This document shows positions 22,751 to 30,730 of a stretch of DNA of 34,474 bases, piece after piece; the stretch's first letter is position 1, and every line of letters starts with the position of its first letter. The stretch lies in the NCBI GenBank assembly GCA_002011215.1, contig MTML01000057.1:7-34480 (forward strand), in the 5' to 3' direction. The position numbers and the translations under genes were made by a program. A model generated the notes under the pieces. That model saw only the letters and a program-made list of their open reading frames with translations. It searched no databases and was not told the DNA's origin. The stretch comes from Archaeoglobus sp. JdFR-24 (GTDB lineage: Archaea; Halobacteriota; Archaeoglobi; Archaeoglobales; Archaeoglobaceae).

Positions 22751-22976
22751 ATAATACTCTTATTTATTTAATTTTTCTTTCAAGTATTTGTTGATACGTT
22801 CCTGTTAACTGGATATTATATGGCTGTCGTCTATATGATGGCTATAGCCATTAACTCTCTACGACTTTAGCATTCATTGGTATTATGGGTAACTTAACAA
22901 TTAATCTTATAATTTTTGAGAAGCATCCAAAAAATTTATATGATAGTCGGAGAGAAACATCTCATTACTGAGAAAC
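22751..22976 (+). other. Gap upstream of ribK with palindrome and direct repeats
   Basis: A 226-bp gap without a gene. It holds T-tracts at 22757-22785 that should end the acyl-CoA synthetase mRNA, the perfect 14-bp palindrome ATGGCTATAGCCAT at 22838-22851, a TATA-like ATTTATATG at 22934-22942, and two copies of GAGAAACAT (22952-22960 and 22970-22978), the second covering the ribK start codon. Confidence 0.5.
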
Positions 22977-23624
22977 ATGTTGTCGATACTTAAGCAGTTA
23001 GCACTGATGGATGCCCATAAAAGGGTTGTTAAGTTGAGCTCCAAGGAACTTGGTGAGAAGATTGATCAGAGTTTTCAAACTGCAGCAAGGAAGCTTAAGG
23101 AACTCGAAGATAGCGGCCTTATTTTGAGAACTCTTGAAAAAGATGGACAGTATGTTGTGATAACCGAAGAAGGGGAAAAACTCCTCTACAGGGAGTATCT
23201 GGACTACAGGAAGATATTCGAAGGAGTTGAAGAGATTTTCATCAGAGGCAAGGTTATGAGCGGGGTTGGAGAAGGCAGATACTACGTCTCGCTTGAGGGA
23301 TACAAAAAGCAGTTCATTGAAAAGCTTGGCTTCAATCCCTATCCAGGAACACTTAATTTAAAGCTACCAAAGGAGCAGGCATACCTTAGAAGGAGAATAG
23401 ATGAGGAGGAAGGGATAATCATTTCCGGGTTCAAAACTGAAGACAGGACCTTTGGAGAGGTTAAGGCCTTCAAGTGCAGGATAGGCGAGTTTGATGGGGC
23501 GGTTGTACTTCCAAGAAGAACACATTATCCAAAGGATGTGCTGGAAGTCATTTCGCCTGTTAAGTTAAGAGAAAAGCTCGGGCTTAAAGACGGTGATTTT
23601 GTTGAAGTGGAGGTGTTTTTATGA
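22977..23624 (+). CDS. ribK: CTP-dependent riboflavin kinase with N-terminal winged helix (RbkR type)
   Basis: The 215-aa product joins an N-terminal winged-helix DNA-binding domain (residues 1-80, SSKELGEKIDQSFQTAARKLKELEDSGLI) to an archaeal riboflavin kinase domain (about 88-215) with GKVMSGVGEGRYYVSLEGYKKQF, NPYPGTLNLKL and the C-terminal SPVKLREKLGLKDGDFVEVEV. The kinase uses CTP to make FMN. Proteins with this fusion are known in archaea as RbkR, both enzyme and repressor of riboflavin genes. It overlaps ribB by 4 bp (ATGA), so the two are coupled. The repeats at its own promoter could be its binding site. Confidence 0.92.
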   Translation: MLSILKQLALMDAHKRVVKLSSKELGEKIDQSFQTAARKLKELEDSGLILRTLEKDGQYVVITEEGEKLLYREYLDYRKIFEGVEEIFIRGKVMSGVGEGRYYVSLEGYKKQFIEKLGFNPYPGTLNLKLPKEQAYLRRRIDEEEGIIISGFKTEDRTFGEVKAFKCRIGEFDGAVVLPRRTHYPKDVLEVISPVKLREKLGLKDGDFVEVEVFL

Positions 23625-24328
23625 TTGAAGAGGCTCTTAAAGCATTCAGAAAAGGAGAACCTGTTCTTCTTTATGATTTTGATCATAGAGAAGGGGAAAC
23701 CGATATCGCAATTCCGGCTGCGAATGTGACGAGCAGGGATGTTGCGATGATGAGGATAGATGGTGGTGGGTTAATTTGTGTAGCAGTACATCCCATTGCT
23801 GCTGAAAAACTTACAATCCCGTTCATGCAGGATGTGCTTCTTGCTGCAAGCGAGAAAATGCCCGAGCTTTTCACTCTGAGCAATGGAGATGATATAAAAT
23901 ATGATACAAGATCTTCTTTTGCACTCTGGGTGAATCACAGAGATACGTTTACTGGAGTGACAGATATCGACAGGGCACTGACAATAAGGAGACTGGGGGA
24001 AGTTGTTGATATGGTTATGACCAATGGGGAATTCGATCTAGCCAGTGAATTCAGGTCTCCGGGACATGTTGCGGTTTTGAGGGCCGCAATTAATCTCACA
24101 TATGACAGAGTTGGTCAGACAGAGCTGAGTGTGGCTCTTGCAGAAATGGCTGGTATAGCTCCTGCAGTTGCGATTTGTGAGATGCTTGATGCTGAAACCG
24201 GAAAGGCACTGACAAAGGAAAAGGCAAAAATCTATGCGGAAGAAAATGGAATCCCCTTCATTGAAGGAAAGGAGATTGTGGAACACTATAGAGATTTCAG
24301 AGAGGTAAAGGTTAAGCTGTTCATCTGA
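23621..24328 (+). CDS. ribB: 3,4-dihydroxy-2-butanone 4-phosphate synthase
   Basis: RibB turns ribulose 5-phosphate into the four-carbon precursor of riboflavin. The 235-aa single-domain form (no GTP cyclohydrolase II fused) is normal in archaea. Active-site blocks are DFDHREGETDIAIPA at 19-33 (acidic DxxxxEGE motif), SFALWVNHRDTFTGVTDIDRALT near 96-118, FRSPGHVAVLRA near 146, and TELSVALAEMAG. The start codon overlaps the ribK stop as ATGA. The gene ends 15 bp from a convergent gene. Confidence 0.95.
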   Translation: MIEEALKAFRKGEPVLLYDFDHREGETDIAIPAANVTSRDVAMMRIDGGGLICVAVHPIAAEKLTIPFMQDVLLAASEKMPELFTLSNGDDIKYDTRSSFALWVNHRDTFTGVTDIDRALTIRRLGEVVDMVMTNGEFDLASEFRSPGHVAVLRAAINLTYDRVGQTELSVALAEMAGIAPAVAICEMLDAETGKALTKEKAKIYAEENGIPFIEGKEIVEHYRDFREVKVKLFI

Positions 24329-24343
24329 AATCCTGATTTGATT

Positions 24344-25618
24344 TCACATCTTTTTTAGTTTTTGCATTATTCTGGTTACGGTTTCAGCCATCCTTATTTT
24401 TGGCTGGGTTGATTCTTCTGGGTTGCTGGAAAGAATCTCCCTTATCTCATCCAGACTGAGCCCAAATTTGAGAAACAACTCGATCACTCTTTTACTGGCA
24501 ATGGTTTTGTCGAAAATATTTCCATAGAGGTGAGCAAATGAGCCAGCGAACTCTTTTAAAAGTTCATCTTCAACCTCAAAATAACATCTGTCCATTAAAA
24601 ACTCAGCAACCTCCAGGGGTGCACGGTACTCCTCTCCCAATCCTACCCCAGCCTTTGAATAAACTTTCGTTCTTACGGCAAACCCAATCTTTGAAAGCTC
24701 ATCGAAGAACCTGATCGCCTCATCATAAATCACGAATTCAGTTATGAACATGGCAAGAGCTCTCAGCAAATTTTCAGCTTTTTTGAAGCTTTTCAGGTAC
24801 GTCAGATCAGAAGAGTATATTTTCGGAAGGATGGAGTAAATACTGTTATTTTTAACCGATTTTAGAGCCAGTACTGAATCCGGCTCTCTCAGCACAATAT
24901 TCATTCCTTTTTTATCTATCGTTCCTGCCACAATAAAGAAAATAATTTCTGGTTCGAATTTATGGATTAATTTTTCAAGTTCATCCTCTTTCATTCTGAG
25001 CATCTTCTCACAGGCGGCTCTTGAGATCTCAAGCCCGTCTTTTGTTAATGCGTTAAGCCTGACTCTTGCATATTTATCTTTTGGATAAGATACAACAAAA
25101 CCCATTTTTTTCAATTCTTCGAGCATGGGGATCTCGTTTTCATTCTCAATCCTTTTTGATCCCTCTTTTGAGTGAAAGAAAAGTTCAGGAAATTCATGAT
25201 ACATGTAAAGCTGAAAAAGGGAATTTATCACCGCAAGTCCCCTTTTTGGGTCATCGAATTTATCCAGAAAACTTTTCAGGAGATCAAAATCAATAATAAT
25301 GTCTGTTTTGGCATTGAATCTTGAATTCAGATCTTTCAGAAAAGTTATTTCATCTACAGGCATTATGTTTACCGAGTTCATACCTAAGTTAACACCTTCA
25401 TTAAAATCTCCAGCAGACTCTGAGATGATATAATTCAATCTCTGTGGCTTCTCGAGAATTTTTTTTATTGCAAGCCTTGGTGATCTACCACAGCTTACAG
25501 CTGAAACTGAAATAGAGCCAGTCTTTCTTCCAATGATAAGCTCTCCGTAAGGCGTGAAGATCCTTTTTGTTCTGAACCGAGCCAGTTTAAAGGCTGAACG
25601 TATCCTGAATTTTTCCAT
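24344..25618 (-). CDS. Unrecognised 424-aa protein
   Basis: I do not recognise this protein. It is soluble by eye, rich in Leu, Glu, Lys and Phe, with no clear signal peptide, membrane helix or cofactor motif. The start RIRSAFKLARFRTKRIFTPYGELIIGRKTGSI is basic. Residues 168-205 (LEELKKMGFVVSYPKDKYARVRLNALTKDGLEISR) look like a winged-helix-type segment. The C-terminal third is helical. ATG at 25618 lies about 26 bp after a TATA box on the minus strand (25638-25650), which supports the start. Codon use matches its neighbours, so it is likely a genuine, lineage-restricted gene. It lies between ribB and L10e with no operon link. Confidence 0.7.
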   Translation of the reverse strand: MEKFRIRSAFKLARFRTKRIFTPYGELIIGRKTGSISVSAVSCGRSPRLAIKKILEKPQRLNYIISESAGDFNEGVNLGMNSVNIMPVDEITFLKDLNSRFNAKTDIIIDFDLLKSFLDKFDDPKRGLAVINSLFQLYMYHEFPELFFHSKEGSKRIENENEIPMLEELKKMGFVVSYPKDKYARVRLNALTKDGLEISRAACEKMLRMKEDELEKLIHKFEPEIIFFIVAGTIDKKGMNIVLREPDSVLALKSVKNNSIYSILPKIYSSDLTYLKSFKKAENLLRALAMFITEFVIYDEAIRFFDELSKIGFAVRTKVYSKAGVGLGEEYRAPLEVAEFLMDRCYFEVEDELLKEFAGSFAHLYGNIFDKTIASKRVIELFLKFGLSLDEIREILSSNPEESTQPKIRMAETVTRIMQKLKKM

Positions 25619-25637
25619 TAATTCTTTTTAGTAAAAA

Positions 25638-25650
25638 GGTATAAAACAGT
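25638..25650 (-). promoter_or_regulatory. TATA box of the 424-aa gene
   Basis: Minus strand ACTGTTTTATACC, centred about 26 bp before ATG 25618; fits a leaderless start. Confidence 0.5.
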
Positions 25651-25745
25651 GTTGAGCAAATTCACACATCTTTGAAGTTTTTAAAATATCATAAAAAACC
25701 GGGATTTCTGACAGATCCCAGCCAGATCGGTCAAATCTCAAACGC

Positions 25746-26270
25746 TTAGATTTTCCCTTTGAGCAGTTCTGCTCCCTTCTCCACTATTACCTGAGTTGGA
25801 GTTGGAAGTTTGTATCCCGCTCTGCGAAGGGCTCCCTTCCCAACCTCGAAAGCTTCTGGTTTAATCCATATGCTCATTATTTTGGCGCCTTTGAGAACTC
25901 TTGCGGCATTACCAACCGGTCTACCATAGGCCATCCTCATACCCTGAGAAATTCTATCAGCCCCAGCTCCAACGGCCATTCTGTGCTCTCTTAAAATGTG
26001 ATGCGGATAGATTCTGAGTTTGAGGTAGTAGTTTGAGGAACCGAGTCTTCTCGTGGCAAACTTGTTGGCTGCAATTCTGGCAGCTTCAAGAGCGGTATCT
26101 CTTATCTGAACTGCCTCTTTTGCGACAAGGGTAAGCTTAACGGGAAATTCAGCGGTTTTATTACCCATGTCGAACTGCCTTACTCTGATTCCAGGCGCTC
26201 CATCTACAAACTGCCTTTTTGTAAGGGGCCTCTCAAGTCTTCTGAACATCCTTGCGGGTTTTCGTGCCAT
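25746..26270 (-). CDS. rpl10e: 50S ribosomal protein L10e (uL16)
   Basis: A 174-aa r-protein with the L10e opening MARKPARMFRRLERPLTKRQFVDGAPG and the conserved RIYPHHILREHRMAVGAGADRISQGMRMAYGRPVG segment that reaches the peptidyl transferase and tRNA region. Length is standard for archaea. AAGGTGATATT before the ATG is a good ribosome binding site, so this mRNA has a leader. A TATA box and an inverted repeat lie just upstream. Confidence 0.96.
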   Translation of the reverse strand: MARKPARMFRRLERPLTKRQFVDGAPGIRVRQFDMGNKTAEFPVKLTLVAKEAVQIRDTALEAARIAANKFATRRLGSSNYYLKLRIYPHHILREHRMAVGAGADRISQGMRMAYGRPVGNAARVLKGAKIMSIWIKPEAFEVGKGALRRAGYKLPTPTQVIVEKGAELLKGKI

Positions 26271-26281
26271 AATATCACCTT

Positions 26282-26310
26282 CACACCATAGCCGTGGTGT
26301 GTATTTAAGG
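26282..26310 (-). promoter_or_regulatory. L10e promoter with 7-bp inverted repeat
   Basis: The TATA box CTTAAATAC (minus, about 26301-26309) is followed directly by an inverted repeat with 7-bp arms: on the plus strand CACACCA at 26282-26288 and TGGTGTG at 26295-26301, spacer TAGCCG. It lies between TATA and the expected start, or at the 5' end of the leader, so it may be an operator or an RNA hairpin. Confidence 0.5.
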
Positions 26311-26433
26311 GTTTTGCAGAGTGGGTTTTGAAGGGGCGGATGTTTTGGCAGAACCTAACTGACAGATTTGTTTATTCTCTCGGTCATTCTCCTGACTATT
26401 CTCTCTAAAAGCCTTTTTAATTTAACAAAAGCA

Positions 26434-26525
26434 TGGGGCGGCGGAGATTTGAACTCCGGTCGCCGGCTGTTCTGGCCACATTAGCTCCCAAAGCCGGAAG
26501 GATAACCAGGCTACCCTACCGCCCC
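26434..26525 (-). tRNA. tRNA-Pro(UGG) with an 18-nt intron
   Basis: The minus strand folds as a tRNA: acceptor GGGGCGG with CCGCCCC and discriminator A; D-arm GGGT..CCT with the GG of the D-loop; anticodon stem CCGGC with GCCGG; T-arm CGGAG TTCAAAT CTCCG. The anticodon loop TT-TGG-G gives proline UGG with G37. Between position 37 and A38 lies an 18-nt insert (AGCTAATGTGGCCAGAAC), the canonical archaeal intron site. The anticodon side TTTGG can pair with CCAGA of the intron, as expected for a bulge-helix-bulge type splice site. CCA is not encoded. Confidence 0.9.
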
Positions 26526-26606
26526 TTGAAATCCCTGAAACCTTTGAAACATACTGCATGTATATGGGTTTAAAAAATCTTCCGTTATTCTCTACACCGC
26601 AATATC

Positions 26607-26614
26607 TTTAATTA
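26607..26614 (+). promoter_or_regulatory. TATA box of the HD phosphohydrolase gene
   Basis: TTTAATTA, centred about 24 bp before ATG 26634; fits a leaderless mRNA. The divergent tRNA promoter is likely CATATACATG/TTTAAACCC on the minus strand near 26557-26577. Confidence 0.5.
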
Positions 26615-26633
26615 ATCCAGTCGAAGATTTTTC

Positions 26634-27863
26634 ATGCCCGCTGGTTTTTCAGGATTGCAATCGCAAAAATCCATTCAGGATCCTGTTCACGGATCTATAT
26701 CTTTAAAAGACTGGATTGTTGAACTCATCGATACTCCTCAGTTTCAGAGACTTAGGAGAATAAAGCAGCTGGGATTCGCAAGCCTTGTGTATCCCGGAGC
26801 CAACCATACAAGATTTGAGCATAGCATCGGTGTGTTACATGTTGCTGAGAGGCTTATTGAAAAACTCGAGTCCGATGTTAGCGAGAGAACAAAGATGGAA
26901 CTCATAGCATCTGCACTCCTTCACGACACAGGACATGCACCATTTTCTCACAGTAGCGAGAGAGTAGTCAGAAAATACTTGAGAAGAGAGCATGAGGATC
27001 TGATGGATTGCCTTAGGGGGACAGAAATAGATGATCTGCTGGAAAGTCAGGGGTTGAGCCTCAAACGAATAACATATCATGTATCTGGAAAGAGCGGGTT
27101 CTCTGTCATAACTGGGGAAATAGATGCGGATAGAATGGATTATCTGGTTAGGGACTCTCACTACACGGGAGTCGCATATGGAGTTTTTGATATTTCAAGG
27201 CTGATCAAAATGATATATTTCGATGGAGGAAATTTGATTATAGATGGGAAAGGGTTGAGAGCAGCAGAATCCCTTCTGATTTCAAGATTCATGATGTATC
27301 CAACAGTTTACTACCACCACGTATGCAGAATTGCCAAGAAAATGTATGAGAAGGCTCTTGAACGCTCAATTGAAGAAAAAGCTCTTGAACTGAGAAATCT
27401 TATAAAAATGGATGATTATGACATTATCTGTTTTCTAAGGCAGCAGGATGGCTTTGTAAGAGACATCATAAACAGAATAGATTCGAGAAATCTTTACAAA
27501 AGGGCTGTTTATATTGGTCTGGATAGAATCGGGGTTGATATTCAGCATATTTCTGAGCAAAGAGCTGAAAGAGAAATTTCAGAGATTTCAGGAGTTGATG
27601 AAGAAGAGATAATCGTTGACATTCCACCCCTTGAGGATGCAAAGGAAAGCTCGGCAATGGTGAACCTTGATGGCAGGCTGATGAGTCTTGAAGAGAGCTC
27701 CCCGATCGTCAGAGCATTGAAGGACGCTGAAAGAGATGCATGGAAAATGGGCATATATACGACAAAGGAAAACTTGGAAAAAGTTGGAAGAGCAGCCGTC
27801 AGCCTGTTCAATATTGAAAGGAGACCTCTTCAAAAGAGGCTTGATGAAGTGCTGAACATTTGA
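26634..27863 (+). CDS. HD-domain phosphohydrolase (dGTPase/SAMHD1-like)
   Basis: A 409-aa protein of the COG1078 group. The N-terminal part has QDPVHGSISL at 15-24, the metal ligands His63 (FEHSIG), His97-Asp98 in LLHDTGH and a later Asp in GEIDADRMDYLVRDS near 163, together the H...HD...D set of active HD enzymes. SAMHD1 and bacterial dGTPases of this group hydrolyse dNTPs to nucleoside and triphosphate, so dNTP pool control is a plausible role, but substrates differ within the group. The C-terminal 150 residues are helical and variable. It is likely leaderless and monocistronic. Confidence 0.9.
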   Translation: MPAGFSGLQSQKSIQDPVHGSISLKDWIVELIDTPQFQRLRRIKQLGFASLVYPGANHTRFEHSIGVLHVAERLIEKLESDVSERTKMELIASALLHDTGHAPFSHSSERVVRKYLRREHEDLMDCLRGTEIDDLLESQGLSLKRITYHVSGKSGFSVITGEIDADRMDYLVRDSHYTGVAYGVFDISRLIKMIYFDGGNLIIDGKGLRAAESLLISRFMMYPTVYYHHVCRIAKKMYEKALERSIEEKALELRNLIKMDDYDIICFLRQQDGFVRDIINRIDSRNLYKRAVYIGLDRIGVDIQHISEQRAEREISEISGVDEEEIIVDIPPLEDAKESSAMVNLDGRLMSLEESSPIVRALKDAERDAWKMGIYTTKENLEKVGRAAVSLFNIERRPLQKRLDEVLNI

Positions 27864-27907
27864 CTTTTGGTTTAGCTTAGATCACTTTACCAGATACTGC
27901 GAAATAC

Positions 27908-27938
27908 TTTTATATACTCGTTAAGTTAGCTGACTTAA
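27908..27938 (+). promoter_or_regulatory. Promoter and palindromic operator of the winged-helix regulator gene
   Basis: TATA TTTTATATAC (27908-27918) is followed at 27921-27938 by the 18-bp near-perfect palindrome TTAAGTTAGCTGACTTAA (16 of 18 positions symmetric), which ends on the A of the start codon. With leaderless initiation the palindrome covers the start site, so autorepression by the encoded regulator is a natural reading. Confidence 0.65.
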
Positions 27939-28567
27939 TGTATCAGAAAGAAGAATATTCGAAGAACAATGGAAGGATCCTCCTTGCTCTTATCGGCAGA
28001 AAAATGGATTTTACATCGCTTAAGGATGAGGTAAACCTGTCTTCTCCAACACTTGCCATTCACCTCAGGGATCTCGTGGAAAAAAAGTTTGTAGAATGCA
28101 AAAGAGATGGAAGGAGAAAAATATACGGGCCGGGTGAGAAGGCCTTTGATCAGGAACACGTAAAAAATCACTTGATAGGGTTGATGGAAGCCTACAGAAC
28201 GATGAAGAAGTCCAAAAACTTCTGGAGTGAAGTTGGTAAAAAATCGGTTTCTCTGATGAGATCAAATCCGGATGCAGCCTTTGCATTTATTTCTGCTATT
28301 TCCCGTTTCACTACAAATCCGGTTCAGCCTAATAATTATGACGGTTCAGAAATTGTTGAGTGGATATATCTCAGGATGGTTGAGGATTTCAACCAGCTTC
28401 GAAACCTTATACATGCCATTCAGGATCTTGAAATGAGGGATCTGAAGGCTGAAAAGTTAAGAAAAAAATTTGAAAATCAGTTGAGCAGGCTGAAAAGCAT
28501 ATACATCTCTCTTGGACCCCCTTTCAGTTACAGATGGATGGAGATGGTGGAGGAGTTGGAGTTATAG
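27938..28567 (+). CDS. Winged-helix (ArsR/MarR-like) transcriptional regulator
   Basis: The 209-aa product has an N-terminal winged helix-turn-helix (residues about 8-72: ILLALIGRKMDFTSLKDEVNLSSPTLAIHLRDLVEKKFVECKRDGRRKIY). The recognition helix is SSPTLAIHLRDL and the wing is RDGRRKIYG. The rest is helical, perhaps for dimerisation or ligand sensing, with no obvious metal site or Cys. It is the first gene of a run ending with transporters; an almost perfect palindrome covers its start codon. Ligand and targets unknown. Confidence 0.82.
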   Translation: MYQKEEYSKNNGRILLALIGRKMDFTSLKDEVNLSSPTLAIHLRDLVEKKFVECKRDGRRKIYGPGEKAFDQEHVKNHLIGLMEAYRTMKKSKNFWSEVGKKSVSLMRSNPDAAFAFISAISRFTTNPVQPNNYDGSEIVEWIYLRMVEDFNQLRNLIHAIQDLEMRDLKAEKLRKKFENQLSRLKSIYISLGPPFSYRWMEMVEELEL

Positions 28568-28623
28568 GGTTGGAGTTGGGGCAGAATGACAAAATTTTAA
28601 TCCTGGCAGAGTATCTGGGTAGT

Positions 28624-29733
28624 ATGATTCCGGAAATTCTAAACAGGCATAATGCTCAGTTCTTTGTTCAGTATGCGAGCAGCAAAGATGCTAACTTTTA
28701 TTACTCAACGGGATTTAAAATTCCCGATCCGGCCTTTTACATGATAGGAAACGACGGTACGGATTTGCTTGTTGTCCATGAGATGGAGAGAAGAAGGGCT
28801 GAGAGGGAGAGCAGAGTGAGAGAGATCGCATCCCTCAATGAACTGGGTTTTTATGAACTCCTGAAGGAGGTTAAGAATCCAACCATAGCTCTTTCCCAGA
28901 CACTCTTGGAACTTATAAAAACTCATGGTGGAAGAAAAATCCTCATCCCACCCAACTTTCCGTCCTTTCTTTCACTTTATTTTAGTGATCATATTGATGT
29001 TGAGGTTGTGGAAAATCCCTTCTCGAAGCTGAGGGCTGTAAAGAGGAGAGACGAGATTGAAAAGATAAAAGAAACAAGTCAGGCCATAATTGAGGCATTT
29101 GAATATGCACTCAGTCTGTTGAGAAATAAAATCAGTTCATGCAACGCACTCAGAGAAGAAATTGAACTCTATCTTTTCAGGAAGGGGTTCCTGGCCGAGG
29201 ACACAATAGTATCGAGCGGTCTGTTAACCGCAGATCCCCACTTTTTCGGCTCGGGGAAGATAGAGGAACATGTAATTATAGATATATTCCCTAAAAACAG
29301 ATCGAGTGGTTATTATTCGGATTTCACACGAACTGTGATTCTTGAAGATAAGGGAATTAATGAGGTGGAGGAGATGCTTGAAGCTGTGATTGCTGCAAAA
29401 GAGAAAGCGATTTCTGTAATCAGGGATGGAGTTACTGCAAAGGAAATTCATTACGCAGCATGCGATATTCTCGAAGAGAGAGGCTACAAAACGTTGAGAA
29501 GTAAGAGCAGCGAAGGCCTCATTCATTCAACCGGACACGGGGTTGGTCTGGAGGTTCATGAAGAGCCGAGAATTTATGAGAATGAAGATGTGATAAAAAA
29601 GGGAATGGTTTTCACAGTGGAGCCAGGGCTTTATTACAGAAAAATCGGTGGTGTGAGGGTTGAAGATACAGTTCTGGTGAAATCAAAAGAATGTGAAATT
29701 CTGACACCCTATATGGATTTTGTGAGGCTGTAA
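28624..29733 (+). CDS. pepQ: Xaa-Pro dipeptidase-like metallopeptidase (M24)
   Basis: A 369-aa creatinase/prolidase-type protein with an N-terminal non-catalytic domain (1-165) and a C-terminal pita-bread domain. The five metal ligands are visible: Asp in IIDIFPK, Asp in YSDFTRTV, His in STGHGVGLEVHE, Glu in FTVEPGLYY and Glu in VRVEDTVLV. It should cut the bond before proline in dipeptides. The start is uncertain: the frame is open from inside the regulator gene (ATG 28534), with TTG near 28576, but ATG 28624 gives a normal N-terminus. It follows the regulator gene by 56 bp. Confidence 0.85.
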   Translation: MIPEILNRHNAQFFVQYASSKDANFYYSTGFKIPDPAFYMIGNDGTDLLVVHEMERRRAERESRVREIASLNELGFYELLKEVKNPTIALSQTLLELIKTHGGRKILIPPNFPSFLSLYFSDHIDVEVVENPFSKLRAVKRRDEIEKIKETSQAIIEAFEYALSLLRNKISSCNALREEIELYLFRKGFLAEDTIVSSGLLTADPHFFGSGKIEEHVIIDIFPKNRSSGYYSDFTRTVILEDKGINEVEEMLEAVIAAKEKAISVIRDGVTAKEIHYAACDILEERGYKTLRSKSSEGLIHSTGHGVGLEVHEEPRIYENEDVIKKGMVFTVEPGLYYRKIGGVRVEDTVLVKSKECEILTPYMDFVRL

Positions 29734-29810
29734 AGCTGGATGAGTTGATACTGGGGGCTTATTGAGATCCGAAGGAGACAAACTTTTTATTGGAGAGGTT
29801 GATTATCGCT

Positions 29811-30719
29811 ATGGACATAACGATTCTCCTCCTACCCCTCATTTCCTTTGTGATAGCAATATTTACAGCTCAGGCAGGAATATCAGGAGCCTTTCTCCTC
29901 CTACCCTTTCAGGTAAGCGTTCTCGGATTTGTGAGTCCGGCTGTGAGCTCAACAAATCTGGTTTATAATATTATAGCAATTCCAAGTGGGGTTTACAGAT
30001 ATTTCAGGGAAGGCAGGGTTGCATGGCCTCTCGCTTTAGTTATTATACTGGGAACCCTTCCAGGGGTGTTCATCGGAGCGATTGTGAGGATAACATATTT
30101 ACCGGATCCGAAAGTTTTCAAGCTTTTTGTTGGTATCGTCTTACTTTATCTTGGGTTGAGGCTGATCTATTCTTTGTTCAGGCAGGACTCGAAACTTAAA
30201 GAAATTGAGGACAAATTTAAAATCCGGATTCAGGAGATTAAACATCAGCAGAAAAAAAAGGTGGCTTCGGGAATTCCACCTGAGGCGGTTGTCAGGGTTA
30301 AGGAATTCCACCTGAGCAAAATTTCCTATGAGTTCTGGGGTGAGGAGTTCTCCTTTTCGGTAATTTACCTCTTTTTCCTATCTTTTGTTGTTGGAATAAT
30401 AGGAGGGGCATATGGAATAGGTGGTGGGGCGATAATCGCCCCGTTCTTGGTTGCGGTTTTTGGACTCCCCGCTTACACGATAGCAGGCTCAACCCTCTTT
30501 GCAACTTTCGTTACTTCGATTATCGGAGTCGTTTACTACTCATCGCTTGGCTTCCCACCGAACTGGACAATAGGTGTGATGATAGGGGCTGGAGGGTTTT
30601 TCGGGATGTATTTTGGGGCAAGATTCCAGAAATACATGCCTGAAAGAATAATAAGAGTTATCTTGGGTATGCTTATTATCCTGCTATCCTTAAACTACAT
30701 CTCAAAATATTTTTATTGA
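29811..30719 (+). CDS. TauE/SafE-family membrane permease
   Basis: A 302-aa transporter with the two-repeat TauE layout: helices around GISGAFLLLPFQVSVLGF and PAVSSTNLVYNI in the first half, and GGAYGIGGGAIIAPFLVAVFG and AGSTLFATFVTSI in the second. The family exports sulfite, sulfonates or related organic anions. A hydrophilic stretch of about 50 residues (128-178) lies between the halves and contains a DNA-level 15-bp duplication. ATG 29811 is chosen over TTG 29790; a TATA-like CTTTTTAT is 25-30 bp upstream. The MFS gene overlaps or abuts its 3' end. Confidence 0.87.
   Translation: MDITILLLPLISFVIAIFTAQAGISGAFLLLPFQVSVLGFVSPAVSSTNLVYNIIAIPSGVYRYFREGRVAWPLALVIILGTLPGVFIGAIVRITYLPDPKVFKLFVGIVLLYLGLRLIYSLFRQDSKLKEIEDKFKIRIQEIKHQQKKKVASGIPPEAVVRVKEFHLSKISYEFWGEEFSFSVIYLFFLSFVVGIIGGAYGIGGGAIIAPFLVAVFGLPAYTIAGSTLFATFVTSIIGVVYYSSLGFPPNWTIGVMIGAGGFFGMYFGARFQKYMPERIIRVILGMLIILLSLNYISKYFY
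30270..30316 (+). repeat. Exact 15-bp direct repeat inside the TauE-like gene
   Basis: GGAATTCCACCTGAG occurs at 30270-30284 and 30302-30316. The offset is 32 bp, not a multiple of three, so the two copies are read in different frames (GIPPEA and EFHLSK). They lie in the hydrophilic loop of the permease. Confidence 0.9.
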
Positions 30720-30730
30720 CACCACAGCAT

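Noticed and set aside
29762..29968. Plus-strand frame at the start of the TauE region
   Set aside because: It overlaps the TauE frame, is of mixed low-quality composition, and lacks a start signal.
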